20,968 nt of DNA from DASWIG01 sp965371445 (GCA_965371445.1 CBDUYN010000178.1:1-20968); one strand, 5' to 3'; numbered from the stretch's first letter, positions 1 through 6,927 are shown. Notes: generated from the letters alone by a model not told the origin. A program made the numbers and translations.

Positions 1-1
1 G

Positions 2-388
2 TTCGATTTGTGGCTGTCCCATGGCGCCTCGCTGCCGAGGACCATGAAGATCTCGACCGCAGGGTCGGGGGAGCAGAAAAAGGCCGCGAGATGGCGCTAC
101 GTCAAGCGGGGCGAAGCCGACAGCTACCGGGAGCTCTGGATGAGCTTCTACGAGCTCAAGGAACTGGTCTCCGGCTGGAACAAGGAAGGGAGGTTCGATC
201 CCAAGACGGCCAGGCGGGAGATCAAGGTCCTGGATCGGCTGGATCAAACGGCGGTCGCGCGCCTCGACGCCGAGTGGGGGATCGACTATTTCCACCTCGC
301 CAAGATCGATGGCAAGTGGACGATCATGAACGTGATCTGGCAGACCTATCCTCCGGAACGGGAGGCGGAGGGCGAGCGCAGCGAGTAA
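2..388 (+). CDS. NTF2-like / putative lumazine-binding family protein, 3' part only
   Basis: This is the C-terminal part of a small soluble protein; the frame is open to the left edge, so the true start probably lies outside the window (an internal TTG at 8 and ATG at 44 are poor alternatives). The last 60 or so residues fit the end of the SnoaL/NTF2-like fold in the Lumazine_bd_2 group: a stretch ending YFHLAKIDGKWTIMNVIW, preceded by a helix with MSFYELKELVSGWN. Family members are cone-shaped alpha+beta proteins of about 120-150 residues that act as small-ligand binders or enzymes of unknown substrate; nothing here fixes the ligand. The stop is TAA at 386-388. No terminator hairpin with a T-run follows. 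Family assignment is from remembered motif resemblance. Confidence 0.65.
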   Translation, partial: FDLWLSHGASLPRTMKISTAGSGEQKKAARWRYVKRGEADSYRELWMSFYELKELVSGWNKEGRFDPKTARREIKVLDRLDQTAVARLDAEWGIDYFHLAKIDGKWTIMNVIWQTYPPEREAEGERSE

Positions 389-526
389 AGCGGTGCTTGG
401 GATCGGACGAAGCCGTCCACCCGCCTGTCGCCCAGGGAGGACACCGCCTCCTCGCGAGTGGACGCGGCGGCGACGCGGCCGCGGCGAAACCAAGGGGTTT
501 CCAGGCCTGAGCCGGATCGACGTCCC
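389..526. other. intergenic stretch without recognised gene
   Basis: G/C-rich spacer between the NTF2-like gene and the sigma-54 promoter. Open frames on both strands cross it but none has a convincing start or family signature. A short GGAC...GTCC inverted repeat near 406-419 lacks a T-run and is not called a terminator. Confidence 0.4.
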
Positions 527-541
527 TGGCACTGCTTTTGC
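527..541 (+). promoter_or_regulatory. sigma-54 (RpoN) -24/-12 promoter
   Basis: TGGCAC (527-532), five bases, then TTGC (538-541) matches the RpoN consensus TGGCAC-N5-TTGCW except for the final W (here G). The invariant GG and GC are separated by exactly 10 bases. Transcription would start near 553, giving a leader of about 20 nt before the AAAGGAGG ribosome site and the ATG at 574. RpoN promoters need an enhancer-binding activator; no upstream activator site was identified. Confidence 0.6.
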
Positions 542-573
542 GAGAGCAGGGGTCGAACAGAAAGGAGGCCACC

Positions 574-1172
574 ATGTCTCGGAAACTCTCCCTTGCCGTT
601 CTCCTCCTGCTGGCCCTTCCCGCCGTGGCCACGGCCCAGACCACCTTCGAGCTCACTCCCTTCTGGGGCTACCGCCTCGACGCCGACTTCGAGGACTTCG
701 ACCACCACGAGAGCTTCGAGCTCGATGACGACCGAAGCTGGGGTCTCGTGCTGGGCTACAACCTGAACCGTCACGTCCAGATCGAGCTCCTCTGGAGCCG
801 CCAGGAGACGGTCCTCTTCGAGGATTTCGGGTTTGCCGACCTGCCGCTTTACGAGCTCGACGTCGACTACTACCACGCCGGTGTCAGCTACGCGTTCGGC
901 GCGGGGCAGGCGCGGCCGTTCGTCGTCGCCACCCTGGGCGTCTCACCGAGCTCGATCCCCAGGGCGTCGGCTTCGACAGCGACGTGCGCTTCTCGGTCGG
1001 CTTCGGCGGCGGCGTCAAGCTGATGTTCGGCGAGCACTTCGGCTTGCGCTTCGAGGTGCGGGGCTTCGGCACCGACATCAACTCCGACGACGATCACTGC
1101 CATTGCCACGGAGACGACGACGGCGACCTGTGGCAGGCGGAAGGCCGGGTCGGCCTGGTGCTGGCCTTCTAG
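574..1172 (+). pseudogene. outer-membrane beta-barrel protein, frameshifted
   Basis: A small porin-like outer-membrane protein of about 199 residues if the frame is repaired. The start ATG at 574 has an ideal AAAGGAGG six bases upstream and is followed by a Sec signal peptide (MSRKLSLAVLLLLALPAVATAQ). The mature part shows alternating aromatic/hydrophobic strands (FELTPFWGYRL, YYHAGVSYAFGAG). At about 941-945 the frame is lost. In the other frame the protein resumes with ELDPQGVGFDSDVRFSVGFG and GEHFGLRFEVRGFG and ends in GRVGLVLAF, with the terminal Phe typical of barrels that BAM inserts. One missing base (or two extra) explains it. A short loop near the end, DDDHCHCHGDDDGD, is rich in acidic, His and Cys residues. 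Either a true recent pseudogene or a sequence error; the intact barrel signature on both sides favours recency. Confidence 0.75.
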
Positions 1173-1289
1173 AGGCGCCGCGAGCCTTCCGCCTCCTCGA
1201 GCGCGCGACAAGGGGTGACTCCAGAGCCGAGCGGCCTCCTCCTGGGAGCCGCGTCGGCGCTTCGTCCGAAGGCTCGGCCACCTGAACGC

Positions 1290-1548
1290 GGCAGAAATGA
1301 ACCGCGTCAGGTCGGCGGTCGTGCTCATCCTCGACGTCGAGCCAGAGCACTGCCGCCTCGCTTAGGCCGTCCGGCGCCTCGCTCAAGGCAAAGAGGCCTC
1401 GGTCGGCCGCACGAATCTCTGCGATGCGCCCTGGGCGACGCTCACCGGTCGGAGTCAACGCCGCGGCGTCGACGTCTTCGCCGCTCGAGGGCGACGATGC
1501 GGTCGATCGATGCTGCGGGCAGGGCCATAGTCGCTCACGGGCCGTCCT
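1290..1548 (-). pseudogene. vestigial second copy of the MntA-HepT module
   Basis: Decayed direct duplicate of the intact toxin-antitoxin pair found at 3262-4084. On the minus strand an ATG at 1528 begins MALPAASIDRIVAL, matching the start of the intact antitoxin (MALPAPSIDRIAAL), and the similarity runs upstream of the ATG through GTGAGCGAC. After a few codons the frame is lost. About 60 bases further, GRIAEIRAADRGL (about 1394-1434) matches GRIAEIHAADRGL of the intact toxin. The interval between the two conserved blocks is about 350 bases shorter than in the intact copy, so most of the antitoxin and the toxin start are deleted. The nucleotide identity in both blocks is high. The region from about 1290 to 1390 is not clearly alignable and its limit is approximate. 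Confidence 0.6.
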
Positions 1549-1652
1549 GCCGGAGGATAGCACGCCGAGCGCCGGGCCTCCCCGGCAGGTCCTCCGACCT
1601 CTTCATTCGCGAAGCGCTTCCTGAATTTGGAAGAAGCTGAGAAGATCCGCAG

Positions 1653-2258
1653 ATGTTAACGCCGAGAGGAACGCCGCATGATCCGAGGAGAACGCGCAAG
1701 ACTAGGGAGAGAGAAGGGCCGGTGCGTCCGACGAAAGGGCTGAACCCGGAGGACCTGGAGCTCTTCATGACCTGTCTCAACGCCCTGGACACCGGTGGCG
1801 ACACCGCCCTTGCGGGCCTGCGCGCCGGGCTGGCGAAGCGCGGCTTCGTCGCCGCGGCCGAGGAGATCCCGGCGGCCTGGACACGGCGGGCGCGGCAGGC
1901 CGGCGCCGGGCTGCGGGCCCTGATCGCCGCCGACGCCGGGGGCTCCGCCGACGTGCCCGCCCTTCAAGGGCTCAGCCGACTGACGTCGGAAGCGAGGATC
2001 CGTCCCGGCTTCGCGCCCGACGGCGCGAGTTGGCTGGAGCCGTCCGCCGAGGGCCTCGACGGCGTGGTCGACCGTCTTCTCGCCATCGCCGTCCGGGCGC
2101 GCTTCGAGAACCTATGGCCGCGGATCAAGATCTGCGGCGACCCGGCCTGCCGCCGCGTCTTCTACGACGAGTCGCGGAACCTCGGCGCCCGCTGGTGCTC
2201 TCCACGGTGTGGCAACCGCCACCGCTCCAAGCACGGCCGGCGACACAAGAGCCGATGA
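1653..2258 (+). CDS. CGNR zinc-finger protein (ABATE-type putative transcription regulator)
   Basis: Putative DNA-binding regulator of the CGNR family. The last 45 residues form the signature zinc finger: KICGDPACRRVFYDESRN, then RWCSPRCGNRHRSKHGRR, with four Cys in CxxxxC and CxxxC spacing and the name-giving CGNR followed by a basic tail. The N-terminal 150 or so residues are helical and poorly conserved, as in the ABATE (DUF1470) domain that precedes CGNR fingers. The ligand is unknown; some family members are placed near stress or catabolic genes. Start choice is uncertain: ATG at 1653 gives 201 residues with a very basic leader, while GTG at 1722 (behind a purine-rich stretch) would drop 23 residues and start closer to the domain. 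The 42-bp palindromic array begins 17 bases after its stop. Confidence 0.7.
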   Translation: MLTPRGTPHDPRRTRKTREREGPVRPTKGLNPEDLELFMTCLNALDTGGDTALAGLRAGLAKRGFVAAAEEIPAAWTRRARQAGAGLRALIAADAGGSADVPALQGLSRLTSEARIRPGFAPDGASWLEPSAEGLDGVVDRLLAIAVRARFENLWPRIKICGDPACRRVFYDESRNLGARWCSPRCGNRHRSKHGRRHKSR

Positions 2259-2274
2259 CATGGAGCCCGTCTCG

Positions 2275-2552
2275 TCACGTCTCAAAAGATCTGAGCCGTG
2301 CTTCGAGGTGCTCGACTCACGCCTAAAAACATTTGAGCCGTGCTTCGAGACGGTCCAGTCACGCCTCAAGAGATCTGAGGCGTGACGCGAGGCGGCTCAC
2401 TCACGTCTCAAAAAATTTGAGCCGTGCTTCGAGATCGCCCTCTCACGTCTCAAAAGATTTGAGCCGTGCTTCGAGATCGTCCTCCCACGTCTCAAGAGAT
2501 TTGAGCCGTGCTTCGAGATCGTCCTCTCACGTCTCAAAAGATCTGAGCCGTG
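2275..2552. repeat. tandem array of seven palindromes, exact 42-bp period
   Basis: Seven palindromic cores begin at 2275, 2317, 2359, 2401, 2443, 2485 and 2527, each exactly 42 bases apart. The last one stops at the end of its palindrome (2552). The consensus core is CACGTCTCAAA, a 3-base centre AGA, then TTTGAGCCGTG: an 11-bp stem with one T/C mismatch. In the third unit both arms differ (CACGCCTCA and TGAGGCGTG) and pair perfectly. The cores are joined by near-identical 16-17 base linkers (CTTCGAGATCGTCCTC type). The period is a multiple of three, so a Ser/Arg-rich frame stays open, but there is no sign it is translated. The array lies between the convergent 3' ends of the CGNR gene and the propeller pseudogene. 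It could be a bidirectional termination or processing region, or a multi-site protein-binding array spaced by four helical turns. Confidence 0.9.
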
Positions 2553-2656
2553 AATAGCGCAGGCTCTTGAGCCATTTCGAAGAGGCTCGCGTAACCGCGC
2601 CCGGCCAGCATCGCCGCCAGCGGGTCAAGTGAGAGTCCGACAGATCGGCGAGTACT
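2553..2656. other. short spacer with an unexplained open frame on the minus strand
   Basis: On the minus strand, directly after the stop at 2657, the same reading frame stays open for about 40 codons and reads like protein (DPLAAMLAGRGYASLFEMAQ) until a stop inside the last palindrome. No start codon or family could be assigned; it may be a relic of a C-terminus cut by the repeat array. Confidence 0.3.
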
Positions 2657-3251
2657 TCAAGGTGTGATGCGGTAGACGAGGCTCGCCCGGTCTCCCGAGA
2701 CGAAAATCGCACCGGAGGACGGCCCCACCGCGACGCTGCTGAAGATCCACGTCGGCGGCAGGTTCGGCAGCGCGGGGAGGCCGACCTCGAGGCTCTCAGC
2801 CACCGTGCTGATGCCCCCCGTCGATGGATCGACCCGCCACAGCCGCCCGGCACCGCTTTCGACCACGAGGAGCGATCCGTCGGCGTCGACGGCCATCCCT
2901 TCGGGCTGGACCAGACCCGTAGCGACCACGGAAGGCGCCGGGAGCGTCACGCCGTTCGCCACCAGCTGAAAGAGCGTCCCGGTCACGTAGTCGGCGGCCC
3001 ACAGGTCGTCCGCCGTCGCGGCGAGGCCCGCTGGCACAAGGAAACCGGAGCCGAGCGTCACGCGGTTGGAAGGATTGGCAAGGCTCGCCCGCACGACGCT
3101 TCCCCTCCCGAGCTCCGCGACCGCCGCTCAGCACGGCGACGCCGCCGGGGGTGATGACGCCGGGCTTGCTGACCGGGCGTCCGAGCCCGCTCGGCAGCAC
3201 CTGGAAGACCGTGCCGTCGTAGAAGCTCGACACGTAGAGCTCGCTCGGCAC
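2657..3251 (-). pseudogene. NHL/SMP-30-like beta-propeller fragment, frameshifted and N-terminally short
   Basis: Two minus-strand frames together encode about 198 residues of a beta-propeller. The first part (from GTG 3251) reads PSELYVSSFYDGTVFQVLPS; the second reads PAGLAATADDLWAADYVTGT, QPEGMAVDADGSLLVVESGA and GAIFVSGDRASLVYRITP. The recurring pattern P-x-G-hydrophobic-A, then LWV/LLVVE, then TG-x-hydrophobic is that of NHL/SMP-30 blades. The frame slips near 3130; one extra base in GGCGGTC would join ...GGVAVLSG to VAELGRGSVVRASL. Complete proteins of this kind carry five or six blades (about 300 residues), so the N-terminus is probably missing. The remnant starts right at the hepT stop and has no ribosome site, suggesting truncation when the toxin-antitoxin module arrived. 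Substrate unknown. Confidence 0.65.
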
Positions 3252-3261
3252 TCTCGGCGAG

Positions 3262-3687
3262 TCACTCGTCTCCGAGGAAGCCGAAATGATTCAGAACCGC
3301 GGCTGTGAAGCTCCGGAAATCGTCCAGGTGGTGGTCGACGATCGCCTGAACGACGTCCGGGTTCACCTCCTCGTACTCGTGGACGGCGATGTTGCGGAAT
3401 CCGACCATCTTGCGCAGCCGGCCGGCGAGCTTCGCCGTCAGGACGCCGTGTTTCTCGAGCAGGGTGAAGCTCTCGGCCACCGTTTCGGGGATCCCGTAGC
3501 CCTCCGTGGCGACGACGTGCGTCGCCAGGTCGATGACCGCCTGGGCGGCCCGTTGCAGGTTCAGGGTGGTCAGCTCCTCGACATCGATGGGCAGAAGGCC
3601 TCGGTCGGCCGCATGAATCTCTGCGATGCGCCCCAGGCAGTGGTCGACCGCCTCGGCCTTGGCCAGGACGACGTCACGCTCCACCAT
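3262..3687 (-). CDS. hepT: HepT-like HEPN toxin (type VII toxin-antitoxin)
   Basis: All-helical HEPN-domain toxin of 141 residues (DUF86/HepT family). The diagnostic R-x4-H-x-Y motif is present as R98-NIAV-H103-E-Y105 (GFRNIAVHEY). In characterised systems this motif forms the RNase active site of the dimer, and its tyrosine is modified with AMP units by the partner MntA, which silences the toxin. The helix NLQRAAQAVIDLATHVV is also typical of the family. The ATG at 3687 overlaps the last codons of mntA by 14 bases, so the two are translationally coupled, with the antitoxin translated first. Length and motif look intact, so the toxin is predicted active. Function is from family knowledge; the RNA target is unknown. 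Confidence 0.88.
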   Translation of the reverse strand: MVERDVVLAKAEAVDHCLGRIAEIHAADRGLLPIDVEELTTLNLQRAAQAVIDLATHVVATEGYGIPETVAESFTLLEKHGVLTAKLAGRLRKMVGFRNIAVHEYEEVNPDVVQAIVDHHLDDFRSFTAAVLNHFGFLGDE

Positions 3688-4084
3688 GGAGAAGCCTCCG
3701 GATCAGAGCCTGCTCGGCAGGCCGGCGGATACGTTTGACGTCCTCGTAGAGCCCTGGGGCGCGAGCGACGAAGGAGATTCGCCGGGCCGGGTTGGGATCG
3801 ACGAGCAGACGGCCTGTCTTCAGGACCTGCATGGCGAGGATCGGGGAGGCACGGCCCAGGTCGACCAGGTCGACGTCACGATCGATGGCGAGAGCCAGGT
3901 CGGCCCTGGCGTCGAGAAGCTCGAGAAGGGATGGGCGGACCCGAAAGAGCGCCGCGAGGTCGACGTCGGAATCCGCTCGGGCGCGGCCATGCGCCTCGGA
4001 GCCGAAAAGCCACAAGGCATCCAGGCCGAACCGCTCGTCGAGGAGGGCGGCGATGCGGTCGATCGATGGTGCGGGAAGGGCCAT
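3674..4084 (-). CDS. mntA: MntA-like nucleotidyltransferase antitoxin
   Basis: Minimal nucleotidyltransferase of 136 residues, the usual size for MNT antitoxins. The catalytic signature G-S-x10-D-x-D is intact (G28, S29, D40, D42 in LFGSEAHGRARADSDVDL). A third acidic strand, DRDVDLVDL around residues 69-76, supplies the remaining metal ligand. Such enzymes transfer AMP from ATP to the tyrosine of HepT and thereby neutralise it. The ATG at 4084 lies only 14 bases after the stop of the upstream transporter gene, so expression may depend on the promoter of the transporter operon. Its start codon and the preceding bases are duplicated in the vestigial module near 1528, which supports this start. 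Confidence 0.88.
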   Translation of the reverse strand: MALPAPSIDRIAALLDERFGLDALWLFGSEAHGRARADSDVDLAALFRVRPSLLELLDARADLALAIDRDVDLVDLGRASPILAMQVLKTGRLLVDPNPARRISFVARAPGLYEDVKRIRRPAEQALIRRLLHGGA

Positions 4085-4098
4085 GGTCGCTCACGGGC

Positions 4099-5523
4099 TC
4101 ATCTAAGGAACAGCAGGACGTAGGCCACCGCCAGCACGATCTGCACCGCGGCGTAGGGCGCCGCCTTGGCGACGAAGCCCACGAAGGAAAGCTTCAGCTT
4201 CTGCTTGTGGATGATCGTCACCGCCACCAGCGTCGACGCCGAGCCGATCGGCGTCAAGTTCCCGCCCAGGTTCGCACCAAAAACGACCGCCCACCAGAGC
4301 GGCGAGTCGGAAGCCGTCCCCAGACCCGAGAGGATCTTGGCCAGCATCGCCGCCAGCGGGATGTTGTCGGTGACCGAGCTCGCGACCGCCGAGGAGAGGA
4401 GCACCGAGCCCGGGCCGGCGAGCGGACCGAGGTCGATGATCCGCTCGAGACCCTGGCCGATCAGGCCCAGGACCTGGGCGTGCTCCATGACGTTGATCAC
4501 CACGAAAAGCGCGGCGAAAAATCCCAGCAGGTCCCAGTCGATCGCCTGGTAGAACTGGTCGGCCACCGCCTTGAACCGCACCAGCATGATCGCCGCGAAG
4601 GCGAGGGCCACGAAGCCGAGCCCCAGGTCGCGGACGATCGGCAGCAGCGATGCGGTGGCGATCGTGGCGATGAAGAGCACGGTCATGACAGCTCCGAAGT
4701 AAAAGAAACCGCGGCTTTCGAGGCCGTCGTTCTCGTCGAAGCCGGCGACCAGCTGACGCGCCTCGGCGCGCTCCTCCTCGCCGCGTAGCCGGGAGATGCC
4801 GAAACGCTTCGCGCCCATCGCGATCGTCACCGCCGTCGTCACGACCACGAAGGGGCTCGCGCGCAGGAAAAACTCGACGAAGCTGATCCCCGCCGCGTGG
4901 CCGACGATGATGTTGGGCACCGAGCTAATGAGCGTCAAGAGGCCGCCGATGTTGGTCAAGAGCCCCTCGACCAGCAGGAATCCGAGGAGCTTTTCCCTGC
5001 GGCCCAGCCGGTCGAGTGAGACCGCGGTCAGCGAGCCGACGATGATCATCGCGGTGACGTTGTTCAAGACGGCGGAAAAGATGATCGTCATCAAACCGTA
5101 GGAGACCAGCAGCTTCAGCGGATCGCCGCCCGAAGCCTTGGTGAGCTTGATGGCGATCCAGGTAAACAGACCCGAGCGCGAGGTGACGTCGACGAAAAGC
5201 GACGAGCCCAGGATGATGGCGATGACTCCCCAGTCGATGGCCGGGATGTAGACCGGGAGCTCTAGATGCTCGCCGAAGACGTTGGTGACGGCACCGAAGG
5301 GCAGGAGGTGGAAAGCGGTTCCGCAAACCAGGCTGACGACGGCAAACACACCGACGATGAGCGATTTCTTGGCATGGATTTTTTCCTCGAGCGCCAACGC
5401 CGCGATCATCGCGGCGAGCAGACCGGCGAAAAAAAGCGTCGTCCCTAGCGATACCTCGCCGTGTCCGGCCGCTCCCTCGGACGTCGCCAACGCGGCCGCC
5501 GTCATCGTCAAGCTCGGCAACAT
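4099..5523 (-). CDS. ArsB/NhaD-type membrane transporter (IT superfamily, SLC13-like permease)
   Basis: Polytopic inner-membrane permease of 474 residues with about 11-13 hydrophobic segments. The start at 5523 is set by a GGAGGT sequence 8 bases upstream and by removal of a non-hydrophobic extension. It has the inverted-repeat logic of the ion transporter (IT) superfamily: LNNVTAMIIVGSLT and TNIGGLLTLISSVPNIIVG in the first half, SSVTDNIPLAAMLAKIL and GANLGGNLTPIGSASTLVAV in the second. The paired N/D-N and G-N motifs line the substrate and cation site in CitMHS, ArsB and NhaD proteins. The substrate cannot be told from sequence: Na+/H+ exchange, arsenite or organic anions are all possible. 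It follows a Usp-like gene by 20 bases and precedes mntA by 14, an apparent operon. A Usp partner suggests stress- or nucleotide-linked regulation. Confidence 0.82.
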   Translation of the reverse strand: MLPSLTMTAAALATSEGAAGHGEVSLGTTLFFAGLLAAMIAALALEEKIHAKKSLIVGVFAVVSLVCGTAFHLLPFGAVTNVFGEHLELPVYIPAIDWGVIAIILGSSLFVDVTSRSGLFTWIAIKLTKASGGDPLKLLVSYGLMTIIFSAVLNNVTAMIIVGSLTAVSLDRLGRREKLLGFLLVEGLLTNIGGLLTLISSVPNIIVGHAAGISFVEFFLRASPFVVVTTAVTIAMGAKRFGISRLRGEEERAEARQLVAGFDENDGLESRGFFYFGAVMTVLFIATIATASLLPIVRDLGLGFVALAFAAIMLVRFKAVADQFYQAIDWDLLGFFAALFVVINVMEHAQVLGLIGQGLERIIDLGPLAGPGSVLLSSAVASSVTDNIPLAAMLAKILSGLGTASDSPLWWAVVFGANLGGNLTPIGSASTLVAVTIIHKQKLKLSFVGFVAKAAPYAAVQIVLAVAYVLLFLR

Positions 5524-5543
5524 CGTACCTACCTCCAGTCTCT

Positions 5544-6395
5544 TCAGAGCAGCAGCATCGGTAGGGAGCGAAGCTCCACGGCCAGCGGATAGGCGAGCCC
5601 GTGCATGGCCAGCTGATCTTCTTCCTTGGTGTTCAGGACCAGGAGACCGCTCCGGCACTCCTCGACGAGGCGCTCTACGTCACTGACGTGGTGACCGGTC
5701 GTGACGACCTTTTCGAGCCGTAGGTCGAGATGCGAGCGCAGCACCTCCTTGCAAGAGGCGATGTAGTCGCTCGGCTCCTTCAGCAGCCGGCGCCGGATCT
5801 CGCGCCGGGCGACGTCGGTTTCGATCTCGGGGATCTTTGCGATGACGTCGAGGTAGCGCTCCAGGATGCCCTCGTCCTCGACGTGGGCCAGGCAGAGCTT
5901 GCCGCCGGGGGCGGTGAAGCGAGCCGCATGGTTGACCAGCCGTGCGTCGCCGGTCAGGTGGTCGGTCAGGGCGAGGACCGAGTCGGTGTTTTTCCCTTCG
6001 CCTTGCCAGCTCTCGACCTCAGGACGCGGCACCACGAGGACCGCCGCGTCGGTCGCCTGGGTCACCACGTCGACGTATTCGCCGAGGCTGTGCGGCCAGC
6101 GCCAGGCGCCGGAGCCGAGGTTGCGGTAGGTCACGACGAGCTCGGCCTCTTCGCCTTCGAGGCGCTCCAGGATCTCGCCGACGCTACAGACCTCTTTGTC
6201 CGCGAGGACCGTCCAGCGGACCTCGTCGCCGAGGGCCGCGGCGAGGAAGGAGCGGACGCGTCCGGCAAACTTCTCGGCCTCCTCCGCGGCAAGGTCGGTG
6301 GCCACGACGGCCTTCGTGACCTCGACGCGCTCGTAGGTGTAGAGCGTACGAGTCGCGGCCAAAAAGACGCTCTCGAACTGGTCGATGCGGGTCAT
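5544..6395 (-). CDS. universal-stress-protein-like tandem Usp domain protein
   Basis: Soluble 283-residue protein built from two Usp-like alpha/beta halves (about 25-135 and 138-283). The second half has the strand-loop patterns DSVLALTDHL, GGKLCLAHVEDE and GLLVLNTKEEDQLAMHGLAY, ending in a hydrophobic strand (LPMLLL) as UspA domains do. The classical ATP-binding G-x2-G-x9-G-S/T signature is not evident, so this may be the non-ATP-binding type. The ATG at 6395 is preceded by AGGAGAG at a suitable distance. It is the first gene of the minus-strand run with the transporter, mntA and hepT, and is divergent from the chemosensory operon. Usp genes beside permeases often have a regulatory role, but this is inference. 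Confidence 0.7.
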   Translation of the reverse strand: MTRIDQFESVFLAATRTLYTYERVEVTKAVVATDLAAEEAEKFAGRVRSFLAAALGDEVRWTVLADKEVCSVGEILERLEGEEAELVVTYRNLGSGAWRWPHSLGEYVDVVTQATDAAVLVVPRPEVESWQGEGKNTDSVLALTDHLTGDARLVNHAARFTAPGGKLCLAHVEDEGILERYLDVIAKIPEIETDVARREIRRRLLKEPSDYIASCKEVLRSHLDLRLEKVVTTGHHVSDVERLVEECRSGLLVLNTKEEDQLAMHGLAYPLAVELRSLPMLLL

Positions 6396-6495
6396 ACGGG
6401 CTCTCCTGAATCATCCGGCTCGGGGTTTCGGCGGGAAGATACCACAGATCCGCACCATCCACTCGGGGACGTTTCCTGTTATCCTTAGCGGCGAA
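6396..6495. promoter_or_regulatory. divergent intergenic region between the Usp/transporter and chemosensory operons
   Basis: The 100 bases must hold promoters for both directions. It is somewhat less G/C-rich (GTTTCCTGTTATCCTTAG just before the cheW start). I could not find a convincing -35/-10, sigma-28 or sigma-54 match, so no individual site is called. Confidence 0.4.
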
Positions 6496-6927
6496 ATGTC
6501 GAGTGGACGCAGCGATTCGTTGAAAGCCTTGACGGCCCGTGCAGGAGACTACTGGTGCGCGCTTCCTCTCGCCCGGGTGCGCCGAGTGATCCGCTCGCTC
6601 AAGCTCTACCCCCTGCCCGGCTCCGGCGAGGAGGTCGCGGGCCTGGCGGAAGTCGACGGCGAGCCGGTCGTGGTCCTCTCCCTGGAGCGGCTGATCGAGG
6701 CCCCGGCGGGCGCTCGCACCGAGTTTCCGGTGACGCTCCTGGTGGAAGTGGGCGCCGGCAACGCCCACGAGGTCCTGGGGCTCGCGGTCGACGAGGCCGG
6801 CGACATCGTGCTCCTCCGGGAAGCCTCGATCATCGGCCCGCCTCGGGGCCTCGTGAGGGGCGAGACCCAGGTCGAGAAGACCGTCGTCCGGGTGCTCGAC
6901 CCGGCGGAGCTCGGAGGAGCGGCGTGA
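6496..6927 (+). CDS. cheW: CheW-like adaptor (WspB/WspD-type)
   Basis: Single CheW-domain protein of 143 residues that would link the chemoreceptor to the CheA kinase. Recognisable elements are YWCALPLARVRRVIRSLKLY at the N-terminus, LPGSGEEVAGLAEVDGEPVV in the middle (the P-G-x-G-L and V-G-x-hydrophobic strands), and EVLGLAVDEAGDIVLL followed by RGLVRGETQVEKTVVRVLDP at the end. The ATG at 6496 is chosen because it directly precedes the domain; the ribosome site is weak. The stop overlaps the GTG of the next gene (GTGA), indicating coupling. It is the first gene of the chemosensory operon. Confidence 0.82.
   Translation: MSSGRSDSLKALTARAGDYWCALPLARVRRVIRSLKLYPLPGSGEEVAGLAEVDGEPVVVLSLERLIEAPAGARTEFPVTLLVEVGAGNAHEVLGLAVDEAGDIVLLREASIIGPPRGLVRGETQVEKTVVRVLDPAELGGAA

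Noticed and set aside
406..419. Rho-independent terminator after the NTF2-like gene
   Set aside because: Only a four-base stem and no T-run.
2275..2552. CRISPR array
   Set aside because: The segments between the palindromes are only 16-17 bases and nearly identical to each other, and there are no cas genes; it is a simple tandem repeat.
2333..2557. Open frame encoding a Ser/Arg-rich 14-residue repeat across the palindromic array
   Set aside because: The frame is open only because the 42-bp period is a multiple of three; it has no ribosome site, and the conserved feature is DNA palindromy rather than protein sequence.
3931..4788. Long plus-strand open frame opposite the transporter and antitoxin
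   Set aside because: Shadow of real minus-strand genes; it has low-complexity Arg/His/Gly-rich composition and no family signature.
4099..5658. Longer form of the transporter starting at 5658
   Set aside because: The extra 45 residues are hydrophilic and overlap the Usp gene; the ATG at 5523 has an ideal GGAGGT.
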